DNA of 64,000 nt from DASRQZ01 sp964571275 (GCA_964571275.1 CAZNCQ010000012.1:1-64000), one strand, 5' to 3'; shown: positions 7,243 to 16,515, counted from the stretch's first letter. Made by a program: numbers and translations. The notes: generated by a model from the letters alone, not told the origin.

Positions 7243-10200
7243 ATGGACAGCGTCCACAATGCGAATCGGGTCAATTGCAGAGCAACCTCAAATCGCCAGA
7301 ATCTATCGCTGCTCGCGGCGTTCATTGCAGCCACGGCCGTTGCGGGGTGTGGCGATCCGCGCAGCACCGAGCACGGCGTCACCGTCACGCGATCGGCGCT
7401 GACAGCCCCGACAGATGTCTTCGGGTTCGAGGATCCCGGTAGCTGGTCGACCACCACCGCCGGCGCCGTGTTGACCCGGTCGACCACCCATTCACAGGGC
7501 TCGTTTTCGCTGCAAGTGAAGCCTTCGACGAGCAACGGATTCACGCCGATCGTCAGCACGCCGCTGTCGACCCTCACCAACGTCAGTCCTACGCTCGCCT
7601 GGGACGTCATGTTGCCCACGAAGCAGCCGAACCCGAACTGGTTTGGAACGGCCCAAATGTACTTGAACTGCCCGAGCCGCAATATTCATCTTCAATTCCT
7701 CGGCCAGGTCGAATTGACCGGGAAACCGCTCAATGTATGGAACACGGTCTCCTTCCCGCTTACCAATGCGGAAGTCACAAGCTTGTTGCAGACCGGGTAT
7801 TCGGACCTGACAATTACCGTCGTTCTCAACGTACCCGCGCCGACAACGGGGGTGTACTTCATTGATAACTTGCGATTCATCCCCCTGGCCAACAACGCTT
7901 GCGGAGGGTGGCCCAACGGCACTCTTTGTACAGACGGCAATGCCTGCACTCAGACCGACGTATGTCAGTCGGGCGTCTGCGCGAGCTCCAATCCCGTGAT
8001 CTGTACGGCCCAAGACCCGTGTCACACCGTCGGGACATGCAGCAAGACGACGGGGGTCTGCTCGAATCCAGCCGCCGCGAACGGCACGAAGTGCAGCGAT
8101 GGAAACGCTTGCACGCAGACCGACACCTGCCAGACGGGCGTCTGCACGGGCTCGAACCCGATCGTCTGCCCGTCGCTGAACCAATGCAACGGGGGTGTCT
8201 GCGATCCAACGAGCGGCGCCTGCTCGACGGCCCCGGTGGCCAACGGCACCATGTGCAGCGACGGCAATGCTTGCACGTCCGGCGACACGTGCCAGTCGGG
8301 GGTCTGCGGCGGCACTCTCAGCTCGCTGTGTGGGGTGTCGATACGATTCGAGCAAGTCGTCGCACTCGGCAATGGATCGAGGACGGCGATCTTCAGCTAC
8401 ACCAACCCCGGTCCGTCGGCGGTGAGCGCGCCATACGGCTCCGGCAACTCCATCTCCGTCAACGGACAGATGGTCGCGACTCCGCCGGCAAATGTCGTTC
8501 CCACGTCGTTCTCTCCGGGCGACCACCCCGGCGCCCTGTCCTACCCGCTGCCGGCAGCGGCGACGACCGTGTCCTGGACCGTTGGCCCCCACGTCGCCAC
8601 GTCGAGCGGCGCCGCCGTTCCGCTCGGGACGACGAGCACGGGCGCGCCCGCTGTCACTGTGACCAATGCCGCGGGCAGCCCGCTGGTAGTGGCATTCGAT
8701 ACGGCGAATGATGACGTGACTCCGGCCGTGGTCTTCAGCGTCACCCCATCAGCGATCACCGTAGCCCAGGGAAGCACGGCGGCGGTGACTCTGAACGTCG
8801 AATATGTCGGTTCGGTCTCTCCGGCCTTCAGTACGTTCGCGTTCGCCGAAAGCGACGCGGGTCCAACCGGCCTCAACGACAACCTCTTGCCTGCGGGCAC
8901 CCAGACGCCGACGCCGGCTTACAACTGGGTGTTCGAGGCCGCCCCTACGGCCCCGCTTGGGCAGCACAATATTTTCCTCACGGTAGCCAATATCGTTCCG
9001 GGGCAACCATCGACGTCTCTCACGGTGACAGTCGTGGCGCCTCCCGTTGCGACCATCAATCTCGCGACGCTGACCATGAAGGCGCCACTCACGATGCAGG
9101 GAGCGCAGCCGTGGTCGGACTTCGCGAATATCGACAACGATCGCACGGGCGATGGGGTCATTGAGCCTCTTCTAAACTACACATCCACGCCGCTTCCGCC
9201 CTTCCTCTCCGACCCCGCTGCTCCGCGCTGGGTCAAAGACAACGGTTTCACGGTGCACGACAATCTTGGCCTTGCCGCGGGCGTCGCCGGCGTCCCCAAG
9301 GTCGTCGTGGCAACCTCGCAGGTGAAGTTTCTGGCAAGTCTGACGCTCATGGATGACACGTCGGCGTTGGCGATCACGGCGAATGCAGACACCTTCGGGG
9401 ACCAGATCAACATTGGCACCGGGGTCACGAGCTGCACCACCAGTCTCTTCCCGGGCGTCGTCGAGGGGAATCACGGGAAGTATACGGTCCGCATCGAGAG
9501 CTGGCAGGACGGGGCCACGAACTGTCAGCCCGCCGAAAGCCTCGACCCCGACTATCCGCTCGACGGAGCAACGTTCGACGGACCGTCGCCGGATGGCTTG
9601 ACCGGGTGCTGGGTCCCCGTCACCTCATCGAGCAAAGACCTGTATAGCTCCCAGCCCCTGCCCGACATCCAGGGAGCCGGAATCAACGGGCCGATTGCGC
9701 CGCGGGACGCAGCGCTTTCGACCGTCATGACGATTCCCGTCGACCTCCCCAGTGTCGCGAACTACCTCCGCTATGTCGTCAAGCTCGAGGAGGCGGACAC
9801 GCGGGTGCCGACTGACACCGGTATCGTGGGCTGGGATACCACCCGCAGGTACCCGGACGCGTTCTCCTGCCAGGAGGAGTTCAGCGCCGGCCTGTTCTCT
9901 CCGTTCTCGCCGTTGCAGACTCCGACCACCGGGCAGGGCTATGACTGTCCGATCGGGAATGACCCGAACAACTACCTCTGGGACGCCATCGTTCCATTCT
10001 GCCCGCCCGCTGTCCCGGTCGTGCTAGTCCCGGGCGAAAACTCGAACGAAGGACCGCTCGCAATCTGGAGATTCAGACGGCCGCTGGTCACGGGCCGCCC
10101 GCAGCAGCAGACGTTCGTATATGAACAGGCGTCCAATCCGTTCCAGGTCGTGGTGGAGCCGGTCGCGGTCGCTCAGATGAAGGTCCTGCCCTTGACGATC

Positions 10201-11349
10201 CTGTACCAGCCGCCGGGGGACAAGAGCACCGCACAGTACACGCTGTCGCAGTCGTTCGGGACGAACATGACGGCGAGCAACTTGGTGAACCAGACCCAAT
10301 CGACGACCGTCGACAGCAAGGTCACCGATGGTGACTCGCTTTCTTTCAAGGCCGTAGCGAGCGCTGGTGCAGGGGGGGGCGGCGGCAGCGACAGCGCCGT
10401 AAACGCGCTCCTCAAGGACGCTGGGTTTTCGATCTCCACGATGACCTCCGACTCCACGACCTGGGACAACTCGACGAACGTTGGCAGTGGGAGGTCGACC
10501 CAGGCCGCCGTTAGCAATACGGCGACCTTCCAGGCGATCAAGACGACCACCATTGGGCCCAACAAGAATCTCATCCCCGGCGCGGCTGGCACGTACCAGC
10601 AAGAGCCGTTCTGGGATGACGTCATCGTGACAATCGTTCATCCGCAGGTTGGGATCTGGCAAGCGAACGGATCGAGCGCAATCATCCTGCTTGGCGCGGA
10701 CGGTGCGCCCGCCTCGCCGGCGTTGTTCTCGGTCACCGTGCGCCAGCTCGATGAGTGCGCGCATCAGGCGGCGCCGTTTCAAAACGGCATCTCGATCAAC
10801 ACGTCCACGCACACTCCCCCTGACAGCACCGACGTGCTCGATGCGAGCGATTGCTTGCAGTTGGTGCAGCTCGATCCGTTCTATGGTGTGGGGCAGAGCC
10901 TGCCAACAGCGCCAACCACGCGCGTCACGAGGCCACAAAACGCCGTCACTTCTACCAACTACGGCACCTCTTTGGACGGTCAGCTCCTCAGCCAGAAGCT
11001 GGACAATGTAATCACGTACGCCAACGTTTCGACCGCCACGAACGCCGCGACCTACAATGCGACGGTGACGAGCGCCTTCATGACGTCGCATTCGGACAGC
11101 GTCTCGTTGACCGCCTTCGGCTTCACCTACGCAATAAACTCTGCCCAGAGCACCAACACGACCAACGTGAACGGCTGGACAGTGACGTTCCAGTCCTCCT
11201 TCGCGGCGACGGTGCAGAGCTCGATCGGGATCGAAGGCGTCCTGTCGGACGATCATCCGAGCGCCCAGTTTCCGGCGGCGTTCGTCTTCCAAGACGCGGC
11301 GTTCGGCGGATTCATGTTTCAGGATCCGGCCGCGCCGCCCCCTCCGTAG
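7243..11349 (+). CDS. Large lipoprotein with carbohydrate-binding-like domain and three Cys-rich repeats
   Basis: This 1368-residue protein starts at ATG 7243 with AAAGGGG upstream. A signal peptide ends in AVAGC (Cys about 36). A jelly-roll-like domain follows (about 45-215, FGFEDPGSW to FIDNLRFIP). Next come three Cys-rich units at about 217-362 built on NGTxCxDGNACTxxDxCQxGVC, a repeat common in myxobacterial secreted proteins. An Ig-like region spans about 365-590. The large remainder (about 590-1368) contains Thr/Ser-rich segments and matches no family I know. No catalytic motif is visible, so binding or adhesion is more likely than an enzyme. A strong hairpin lies 25 bp after the stop. 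Confidence 0.88.
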   Translation: MDSVHNANRVNCRATSNRQNLSLLAAFIAATAVAGCGDPRSTEHGVTVTRSALTAPTDVFGFEDPGSWSTTTAGAVLTRSTTHSQGSFSLQVKPSTSNGFTPIVSTPLSTLTNVSPTLAWDVMLPTKQPNPNWFGTAQMYLNCPSRNIHLQFLGQVELTGKPLNVWNTVSFPLTNAEVTSLLQTGYSDLTITVVLNVPAPTTGVYFIDNLRFIPLANNACGGWPNGTLCTDGNACTQTDVCQSGVCASSNPVICTAQDPCHTVGTCSKTTGVCSNPAAANGTKCSDGNACTQTDTCQTGVCTGSNPIVCPSLNQCNGGVCDPTSGACSTAPVANGTMCSDGNACTSGDTCQSGVCGGTLSSLCGVSIRFEQVVALGNGSRTAIFSYTNPGPSAVSAPYGSGNSISVNGQMVATPPANVVPTSFSPGDHPGALSYPLPAAATTVSWTVGPHVATSSGAAVPLGTTSTGAPAVTVTNAAGSPLVVAFDTANDDVTPAVVFSVTPSAITVAQGSTAAVTLNVEYVGSVSPAFSTFAFAESDAGPTGLNDNLLPAGTQTPTPAYNWVFEAAPTAPLGQHNIFLTVANIVPGQPSTSLTVTVVAPPVATINLATLTMKAPLTMQGAQPWSDFANIDNDRTGDGVIEPLLNYTSTPLPPFLSDPAAPRWVKDNGFTVHDNLGLAAGVAGVPKVVVATSQVKFLASLTLMDDTSALAITANADTFGDQINIGTGVTSCTTSLFPGVVEGNHGKYTVRIESWQDGATNCQPAESLDPDYPLDGATFDGPSPDGLTGCWVPVTSSSKDLYSSQPLPDIQGAGINGPIAPRDAALSTVMTIPVDLPSVANYLRYVVKLEEADTRVPTDTGIVGWDTTRRYPDAFSCQEEFSAGLFSPFSPLQTPTTGQGYDCPIGNDPNNYLWDAIVPFCPPAVPVVLVPGENSNEGPLAIWRFRRPLVTGRPQQQTFVYEQASNPFQVVVEPVAVAQMKVLPLTILYQPPGDKSTAQYTLSQSFGTNMTASNLVNQTQSTTVDSKVTDGDSLSFKAVASAGAGGGGGSDSAVNALLKDAGFSISTMTSDSTTWDNSTNVGSGRSTQAAVSNTATFQAIKTTTIGPNKNLIPGAAGTYQQEPFWDDVIVTIVHPQVGIWQANGSSAIILLGADGAPASPALFSVTVRQLDECAHQAAPFQNGISINTSTHTPPDSTDVLDASDCLQLVQLDPFYGVGQSLPTAPTTRVTRPQNAVTSTNYGTSLDGQLLSQKLDNVITYANVSTATNAATYNATVTSAFMTSHSDSVSLTAFGFTYAINSAQSTNTTNVNGWTVTFQSSFAATVQSSIGIEGVLSDDHPSAQFPAAFVFQDAAFGGFMFQDPAAPPPP

Positions 11350-11374
11350 CAGCGACGGCTCTCGGCCGGGAAAA

Positions 11375-11411
11375 CGATGGACGCCGCGCCTTCGCGCGAC
11401 GGCGTCCATCG
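11375..11411 (+). terminator. 12-bp hairpin after the large lipoprotein gene
   Basis: CGATGGACGCCG (11375-11386) pairs perfectly with CGGCGTCCATCG (11400-11411). It lies 25 bp past the stop at 11349. No T-run follows, which is common in very GC-rich genomes. An apparent ATG start at 11377 falls inside the stem and is unlikely to be used. Confidence 0.6.
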
Positions 11412-11828
11412 AGCCAGGTGCTTCGGGGCTTTCGGCGCAGGCAACGCCTTCACTGCAACCGGTGCTGGCGGGCCCTATACGGACTTCAGCAGTGCGGGAA
11501 CCTGGACGCCGTCAGGCTGCGGCTCCTTCACCGAGAACTATACCTATCAACAACCGCCGAACCAGGGGACTCAGCATCCCGTTACCTGCGTCTACAATCG
11601 CAGCACGGTCCCTTGCAACACAGACGGGACCACGCTTCTCGCAACGCTTGCCGGCCAATGGACGACCGCTTGCGCGGGAATCACGTGTACGTCGTCAGTC
11701 TGACGGGCTGCGATTCCTTCACTGATGTTTACGCGTATCAGACACCCGCGAACCAGGGTGCGAAGCACCCGAATACGTGCACCTTCCAACGCATCGTCGA
11801 TGCAGGGAGCGACTCGGGGCCCGACTGA
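11412..11828 (+). pseudogene. Frameshifted repeat-protein remnant
   Basis: Two similar segments lie in different frames. The first is SGCGSFTENYTYQQPPNQGT then HPVTCVYNRS (about 11510-11605). The second is TGCDSFTDVYAYQTPANQGA then KHPNTCTFQRI (about 11705-11795). They are clearly paralogous, roughly 65 residues apart. The first frame stops at 11703 just before the second begins, so a one-base change would join them into one two-repeat protein. No good start exists, because the only ATG in frame is inside the preceding hairpin. Either this is a pseudogene or the assembly has a base error. Confidence 0.6.
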
Positions 11829-11977
11829 CGCACCGTCGGCGCGGCGATGGCGTCGTTCGGGCCCATACCGGTAGTAGGGGCGAGATCGAGAGTCGTTTCT
11901 CTTTAATTTTCGCGATGGCGATTTGCGCGAAACGAACCGGCGCCTGCCTCGTAGTCCCCAACAAGGAGACGAGAGCA

Positions 11978-13237
11978 ATGAATAGGCAGATCGCAGGCGG
12001 GCTCGGGGTGATCTTGCTGGTCGGTGCTGGATGTGGCGGCACGACGGTGGCGCTGCCGGCGAGCGGCGCGGGCACCGGCGGCGCGGGCGTCGCGAGCGGC
12101 GGCGTGGGTGGAGCGGGCGGCGTGGGTGGAGCGGGCAGCTTGGGTGGAGCGGGCAGCGTGGGTGGCGGCACCGGTGGAGTGCTGGCCGACGCTGGCGCTC
12201 CCGCCGTCGGCGGTGGCGGTAGCAATGACAGCGGCGCCGCTGGCGGCAGCGTGGACTGGCTGACGCCGCCCGCGATGCTGCCTGCGCTGATGGCGCCGGC
12301 GGGCGCGACCGTGAAGATTCACGATCACGGCGCCGGCGTGCAGATCTACAGCTGTGCGGCGAACGGAGGCGGCGGCGACGACGGAGGAGCCGTCACCTAC
12401 GCGTGGACACTCAAGGCGCCCGAGGCCCTCCTCTTTGATGCGAGCGGCGCCGCGGAAGGGACGCATGGGGCCGGCCCGACCTGGACGTCCAGCGACGGCA
12501 GCTCTGCGCGCGGCGTGAAGGTCATCGAGCTCCCGTCGCCGCTGCCGGACGCGATCTCGTGGCTGCTGCTGCGCGTGTCGGCGACGACCGGGATCGGGAA
12601 GCTCGCCGGCGTCACGTACGTTCAGCGGCTGAGCACGACGGGCGGCGTTGCGCCGGCCGCCGGCTGCGACTCGACGACGGCGGGGGCAGAGACCCGCGTC
12701 GCCTACACCGCCGAGTACTATTTCTACCAGGGCGGCGGCGCCGCCGACTGGCTGGCCCCGCCGGAGAATCTGCCCGAGCCGCTCCAGATCCCCGGCAGCG
12801 TCGAGGTCAAGATTCACGAGCGCGGTATCGGGGTCCAGATCTACACCTGCACCGCGACCAGCGGCGCCGCGGACGCGGGGCCGACGAGCTACGCCTGGGC
12901 GTTCAACCAGCCGGACGCGACGCTCTTCGACATGAACTACGCGCCGGTCGCGATACACGGAGCGGGGCCGAGCTTCACCTCGTTCGACGGCAGCTCTTTC
13001 ACCGCCAAGCTGCTGGCGCAGGCGGACGCGCCGATCCCCAACGCCATTCCCTGGCTCATGCTCAAGGAGTTCTCGGTCGGTCAGACCGTCGGCGAGCTCA
13101 GCGACGTCGGTGTCGTCCTGCGCGTGAACACCGCTGGCGGCACGGCGCCGGCGACCGGTTGTGACACCACGACGGCCGACACCAACCTGCGCGTCGCGTA
13201 CGCGGCCGACTACTACTTCTTCGTGGACCGCCCGTAA
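11978..13237 (+). CDS. Lipoprotein with two tandem DUF3455 domains
   Basis: This 419-residue protein starts at ATG 11978, preceded by AAGGAGAC. Its lipobox is GAGC (Cys19), and a Gly/Ala/Val linker covers about 22-85. Two homologous domains follow at about 91-245 and 257-417. Each runs DWLxPPxxLPxxxxxPG, VKIHxxGxGVQIY, a C-rich turn, HGAGPxxxSxDGSS, PWLMLK or SWLLLR, and GCDxTTAxxxxRVxYxAxYYF. This is the DUF3455 pattern, a secreted domain of unknown function. Tandem duplication within one lipoprotein is unusual. The linker is like those on the enzymes downstream, so surface display is likely. Confidence 0.88.
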   Translation: MNRQIAGGLGVILLVGAGCGGTTVALPASGAGTGGAGVASGGVGGAGGVGGAGSLGGAGSVGGGTGGVLADAGAPAVGGGGSNDSGAAGGSVDWLTPPAMLPALMAPAGATVKIHDHGAGVQIYSCAANGGGGDDGGAVTYAWTLKAPEALLFDASGAAEGTHGAGPTWTSSDGSSARGVKVIELPSPLPDAISWLLLRVSATTGIGKLAGVTYVQRLSTTGGVAPAAGCDSTTAGAETRVAYTAEYYFYQGGGAADWLAPPENLPEPLQIPGSVEVKIHERGIGVQIYTCTATSGAADAGPTSYAWAFNQPDATLFDMNYAPVAIHGAGPSFTSFDGSSFTAKLLAQADAPIPNAIPWLMLKEFSVGQTVGELSDVGVVLRVNTAGGTAPATGCDTTTADTNLRVAYAADYYFFVDRP

Positions 13238-13250
13238 GGCGGCCGGCCCC

Positions 13251-13274
13251 GCGCAGCGCAGCGCAGCGCAGCGC
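13251..13274. repeat. GCGCA pentanucleotide tandem repeat
   Basis: About four and a half copies of GCGCA lie 13 bp after the DUF3455 gene stop. A short repeat of this kind can vary by slippage but is outside coding sequence here. Confidence 0.7.
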
Positions 13275-13330
13275 GCGCCGCCGCCGCGGCCGCGCCCAGG
13301 TTGATCGGCGCTCCACCGACGTGGTCGTTG

Positions 13331-13366
13331 CGTCCGTCTGGACGGCCACGGTCCGAATGCCGGACG
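13331..13366. repeat. Intergenic 36-bp motif, copy B
   Basis: CGTCCGTCTGGACGGCC is followed by GTCCGAATGCCGGAC, aligned element for element with copies A (1510-1545) and C (16480-16515). Here it lies in a convergent spacer, which argues against a simple promoter operator. Confidence 0.5.
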
Positions 13367-13480
13367 ACCGCGAATGAACAATCAAGGAGTTGCCTGCGCT
13401 GCGTGCGCGCCGGGCACATCTGGTGGCAGTGCGCAGCGACGGCCGCGAAGAATCAACCTGCGACCCGCCCCGGGTGCGGG

Positions 13481-14071
13481 TCAGTTGGCTGACGCGCGGC
13501 GGAAGGCTTCGACCATCCCGTCGACTCGCTTGTTCATCTCGACGCATGCAGGTGCATCGCCGTCAATCGCACAGGCGCGGTAGATTGCGGCGACCCGCTT
13601 CGACTCCGCAACGCGCGCGGCCACCCCGTCGACACCGTTGCATCCTGCTGCGCTCCCCAGCGCGCATGCGCGTTTGAGAAACGTCTCGGCGCGTTTTTGT
13701 TGCTCGTAGTCGCCGAACTGTCCCCGGATCGTCTCCTCGGCCATCTGGAGGCACGCGCGACTGAAACGGCGATCGCCTTCGAGGCACATCTTCTCGGCGT
13801 GCGCGAAGTCAGGCGGGCCTGCGATCCCGACGGCGATGGCATCGGTCAACGCCATACAGCTGTCGACGTGGGCCAACGCCTCGCAGCCGCGTTTCAGAAG
13901 AGCCGTCGAGTCGGCGTGGCGATAGAGCAAGGCGCCCTTGAAGCACGCGTCGCCCGACCCGAGGCGGCATCCGAGCGCGAAGACGCGGGCGCGGACCGCG
14001 TCCTTGAGCGTAACGACTACCGCAAGGAGACCGACCGCGACGACACCCAACGCGAGCCTGCGCTTGCTCAT
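13481..14071 (-). CDS. Membrane-anchored Sel1-like repeat protein
   Basis: This 196-residue protein starts at ATG 14071 with a basic N-terminus and one hydrophobic helix (LALGVVAVGLLAVVVTLK), acting as signal anchor or uncleaved signal. The rest is helical with paired Cys about eight to ten residues apart (GCRLGSGDACFKGALL, GCEALAHVDSCMAL, CLEGDRRFSRACLQMA, ACALGSAAGCNGV). That is the pattern of Cys-bridged Sel1/Hcp repeats. Such repeats form protein-binding solenoids in the periplasm or outside. It is convergent with the DUF3455 gene; partner unknown. Confidence 0.78.
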   Translation of the reverse strand: MSKRRLALGVVAVGLLAVVVTLKDAVRARVFALGCRLGSGDACFKGALLYRHADSTALLKRGCEALAHVDSCMALTDAIAVGIAGPPDFAHAEKMCLEGDRRFSRACLQMAEETIRGQFGDYEQQKRAETFLKRACALGSAAGCNGVDGVAARVAESKRVAAIYRACAIDGDAPACVEMNKRVDGMVEAFRRASAN

Positions 14072-14096
14072 CGCGACTATCCTAGCGCGACCTCTT

Positions 14097-14111
14097 GGCC
14101 ACTGGTTGGCC
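14097..14111. repeat. GGCCACNNGTTGGCC element
   Basis: GGCCACTGGTTGGCC here matches GGCCACCTGTTGGCC at 6871-6885. Both lie in non-coding DNA and are imperfect palindromes, so they may be binding sites. With only two copies, chance cannot be excluded. Confidence 0.3.
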
Positions 14112-14283
14112 GGAGGCGACGTGGTGGCCGCGCGCATCGACCCAGCCCGCCTGTGCGGGCCGCGGGGGTGGGGCGCGAAATTCGTACCGTCCGAGCACCA
14201 AATCCTGTGCGAGCGACCCTCTAGGGTAGCGGTGCGTGTGCCCGCGAATCGAGCGCGCCATCATTCTGCAAGAAAGGCGGTCC

Positions 14284-16158
14284 ATGCGGCTCGGTAAGTT
14301 TTCTGGAATGGTCTGCGGTTGGCTCTTGGCTCTGATGCCCGCGCTGGGTGGTGGCTGCTCGCCGGGTGCAAGCCCGTCGAGCCCTGACGGCTCCTTTGGC
14401 GCCGGTGGGATTTTGGCTGCAGGCGGAAGTACAGGTGCTGGCGGACAGACGTCCGCAGGCGGAGGCTCGGGAGGTGGCGGGATCACGGGAGCTGGCGGCG
14501 CCGCGAACGGCGGCGGATCGACCGGTGGCATGACCGCAACCGGCAACGGTGGGACAGGTTCGGGCGGTATCGGCACGGGCGGCGTCACGGCCAGCGGGGG
14601 GACGTCGGGGACGTCAGGAGTGGGGGGAGCTGGCACCACGTGGAACAGTCCCAGCACTGGCAATCCCATCATTCCGGGATACTTCGCCGACCCGTCAATC
14701 TTCTACGATGCCGGCACCCGTACCTTCTACATTTACGCGACGACCGATGGCAGTTGGATAACGTACGCCGGTCAACCGACCGTCTGGTATTCCACCGACT
14801 TCGTGCACTGGAAGTCCCAGGCCTTGCTGCTTCCCTCCATTTGGCCCACGCAACCCCTGTGGGCGCCTTCGGTGATAAAGCACCCAACCAGCGGGCGCTA
14901 CTACCTTCTGTACGCGATCCAGGCTGCAACCTCCGGCACCTACGTCGCGTCGGCGGCCTCGCCGCTCGGCCCTTGGATCAACGCCACCGCGGGGACGACC
15001 ACCGCAACGGCGCCGCTTTACATGACAGGAGACATGTGGGGCAGCAACGACGGGTTCGACGCTCAGTTCTTTGGCGATACCGATGGCTCCGTCTATATGA
15101 CCTTCGGTGGAGGAGGTCTATGCGGTATTGCCAGACTCGCCTTCGACGCCAACAACCTGGTCACCATCGACAACACCGACTCCCGAATGACCAACGGCAC
15201 AATCCACAAGTTCAAGCAATTGACCGGGCTAACCAACTACCTTGAAGGCTCGGTCATGTTCAAGAACGGCACCAGATATTTCCTCTCCTACTCCAACAGC
15301 GCTTGCCAGAACTACAACGTGCAGTACGCGGTCGCCTCGTCGCCGGTGGGGCCATTCACCCACGTCAACGGCAACATCGTAGCCAGGGACAATACCAAGA
15401 ACATCCTGGGGCCCGGACACAACTCGGTTCTGCAATACGGGAACAATTGGTACATCTTCTATCATCGGCAGCATTACCAATACGTGGATGTGAAGCGGCA
15501 GGTATGCGTCGATCAGATCACCTTCAACGGCGACAACATCAGCCTGGGTGTCCAGAGCCCGGCAGGGGTTTGGGCCGGAGCCGGTTCGCTAGAATCGCTG
15601 GTCAAGGCCGGGCGCGCCACTGCTGAACCCGACCTTGCCTTTGGCAAACCTGTATTGGCGTCGAGCGAAAGCGACTACCAGGGCGGAACCTCCGGCACCA
15701 TCACTGAAACCTTCGCTGCGGTGAAGGGCTTTTACGCCGGCCAATACGCCGTCGACCAAAACAACGGCACACGCTGGGCACCGAGTACCTTGCCGGGGAA
15801 TCTGATCGTCGATCTCGGGGCGGACACGGCGGTCGGTCGCACCGAGACGACATTCGAGTATGTCCTGCGCGCCTACAAATATCGGATTGACTACCTTGCG
15901 TCGACAGAGGCCGCGACGTTGGCGGCCGCGCAGGCATCGACAGCGTGGCACGTCTTCGCGGATCGCTCCACCAATACCCAGGGCACGTCACCCGTGGTCG
16001 ACACCGGCGCAATCACCGCTCGGTACTTGAGGATCACGGTTCTCTCCGCGCCGCTACCCGTGGCGGCTGCGGAGATCAGAACAATCATTCAGACCGACTA
16101 TGCGGACCGTGTAAGCATCGTCGAGTTCAAGGCGTTCGCCTCGAGTGCGTCACCGTAG
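14284..16158 (+). CDS. GH43 glycoside hydrolase lipoprotein with C-terminal F5/8 type C (CBM32-like) domain
   Basis: This 624-residue protein starts at ATG 14284 (AAAGGCGG upstream). Lipobox GGGC (Cys25) is followed by a Gly/Thr/Ser linker to about residue 120. The five-bladed GH43 domain starts at NPIIPGYFADPS with the general base Asp136. It continues with FDAQFF (Asp259, pKa modulator) and YLEGSVMF (Glu321, general acid), so all three catalytic residues are present. A discoidin-like domain follows from about 455. GH43 enzymes release arabinose, xylose or galactose from plant polysaccharides; arabinofuranosidase or xylosidase activity fits the sequence best, but the subfamily is not certain. 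Its C-terminal end is echoed by a fragment at 32558-32651. Confidence 0.88.
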   Translation: MRLGKFSGMVCGWLLALMPALGGGCSPGASPSSPDGSFGAGGILAAGGSTGAGGQTSAGGGSGGGGITGAGGAANGGGSTGGMTATGNGGTGSGGIGTGGVTASGGTSGTSGVGGAGTTWNSPSTGNPIIPGYFADPSIFYDAGTRTFYIYATTDGSWITYAGQPTVWYSTDFVHWKSQALLLPSIWPTQPLWAPSVIKHPTSGRYYLLYAIQAATSGTYVASAASPLGPWINATAGTTTATAPLYMTGDMWGSNDGFDAQFFGDTDGSVYMTFGGGGLCGIARLAFDANNLVTIDNTDSRMTNGTIHKFKQLTGLTNYLEGSVMFKNGTRYFLSYSNSACQNYNVQYAVASSPVGPFTHVNGNIVARDNTKNILGPGHNSVLQYGNNWYIFYHRQHYQYVDVKRQVCVDQITFNGDNISLGVQSPAGVWAGAGSLESLVKAGRATAEPDLAFGKPVLASSESDYQGGTSGTITETFAAVKGFYAGQYAVDQNNGTRWAPSTLPGNLIVDLGADTAVGRTETTFEYVLRAYKYRIDYLASTEAATLAAAQASTAWHVFADRSTNTQGTSPVVDTGAITARYLRITVLSAPLPVAAAEIRTIIQTDYADRVSIVEFKAFASSASP

Positions 16159-16182
16159 AGCCCCAAATACCGCCAATACGTC

Positions 16183-16377
16183 TCAGGGCGCGGCCGGCGC
16201 GTGTTCGAACGCATGGGCCGCCCGTTTCGAGGACAAGTAGCGCCAGAGGCCGTACCCCAGCAGCGCCACGCCTGGAGTTCCCAACGCCAGCGTCACCGGG
16301 CGCGCGCCGTTGCGCTTGAGGAACGCTCCGGGATTGGCGAGCAAAGTGTTCAAGGCGATGGCCGGGTTGATGGGCAT
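16183..16377 (-). CDS. Small single-helix membrane protein
   Basis: This 64-residue frame starts at ATG 16377 with GGAG seven bases upstream. A short polar start (INPAIALNTLLANPGAFLKR) precedes one membrane helix (VTLALGTPGVALLGYGLWRY) and a basic tail. There is no family match. The good ribosome site and composition support it. It is convergent with the GH43 gene. Confidence 0.5.
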   Translation of the reverse strand: MPINPAIALNTLLANPGAFLKRNGARPVTLALGTPGVALLGYGLWRYLSSKRAAHAFEHAPAAP

Positions 16378-16479
16378 GAGTTCTCCAGTCGGCAGAGGCG
16401 CCGGGCGTGGCTAGGGGACTCGATCAGATGAGATGTTCCGGGCAGAATCTGCCGGTTGATAGGAGATGGCAATTTCCGT

Positions 16480-16515
16480 TGACCGTCTGGACGCTCACCG
16501 TCCAATTTCGGACAG
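16480..16515. repeat. Intergenic 36-bp motif, copy C
   Basis: GACCGTCTGGACGCTCACC followed by GTCCAATTTCGGAC aligns with copies A and B. It lies about 100 bp upstream of the small membrane-protein gene on the minus strand and downstream of the barrel gene. Confidence 0.5.

Noticed and set aside
11377..11411. ATG start for the frame 11377-11703
   Set aside because: The ATG is inside a perfect 12-bp hairpin after the preceding gene and has no ribosome site, so it is unlikely to start a real gene.
13251..13274. Possible CRISPR or minisatellite array
   Set aside because: Only a short GCGCA run with no spacers; no CRISPR repeat or cas gene is present in the window.
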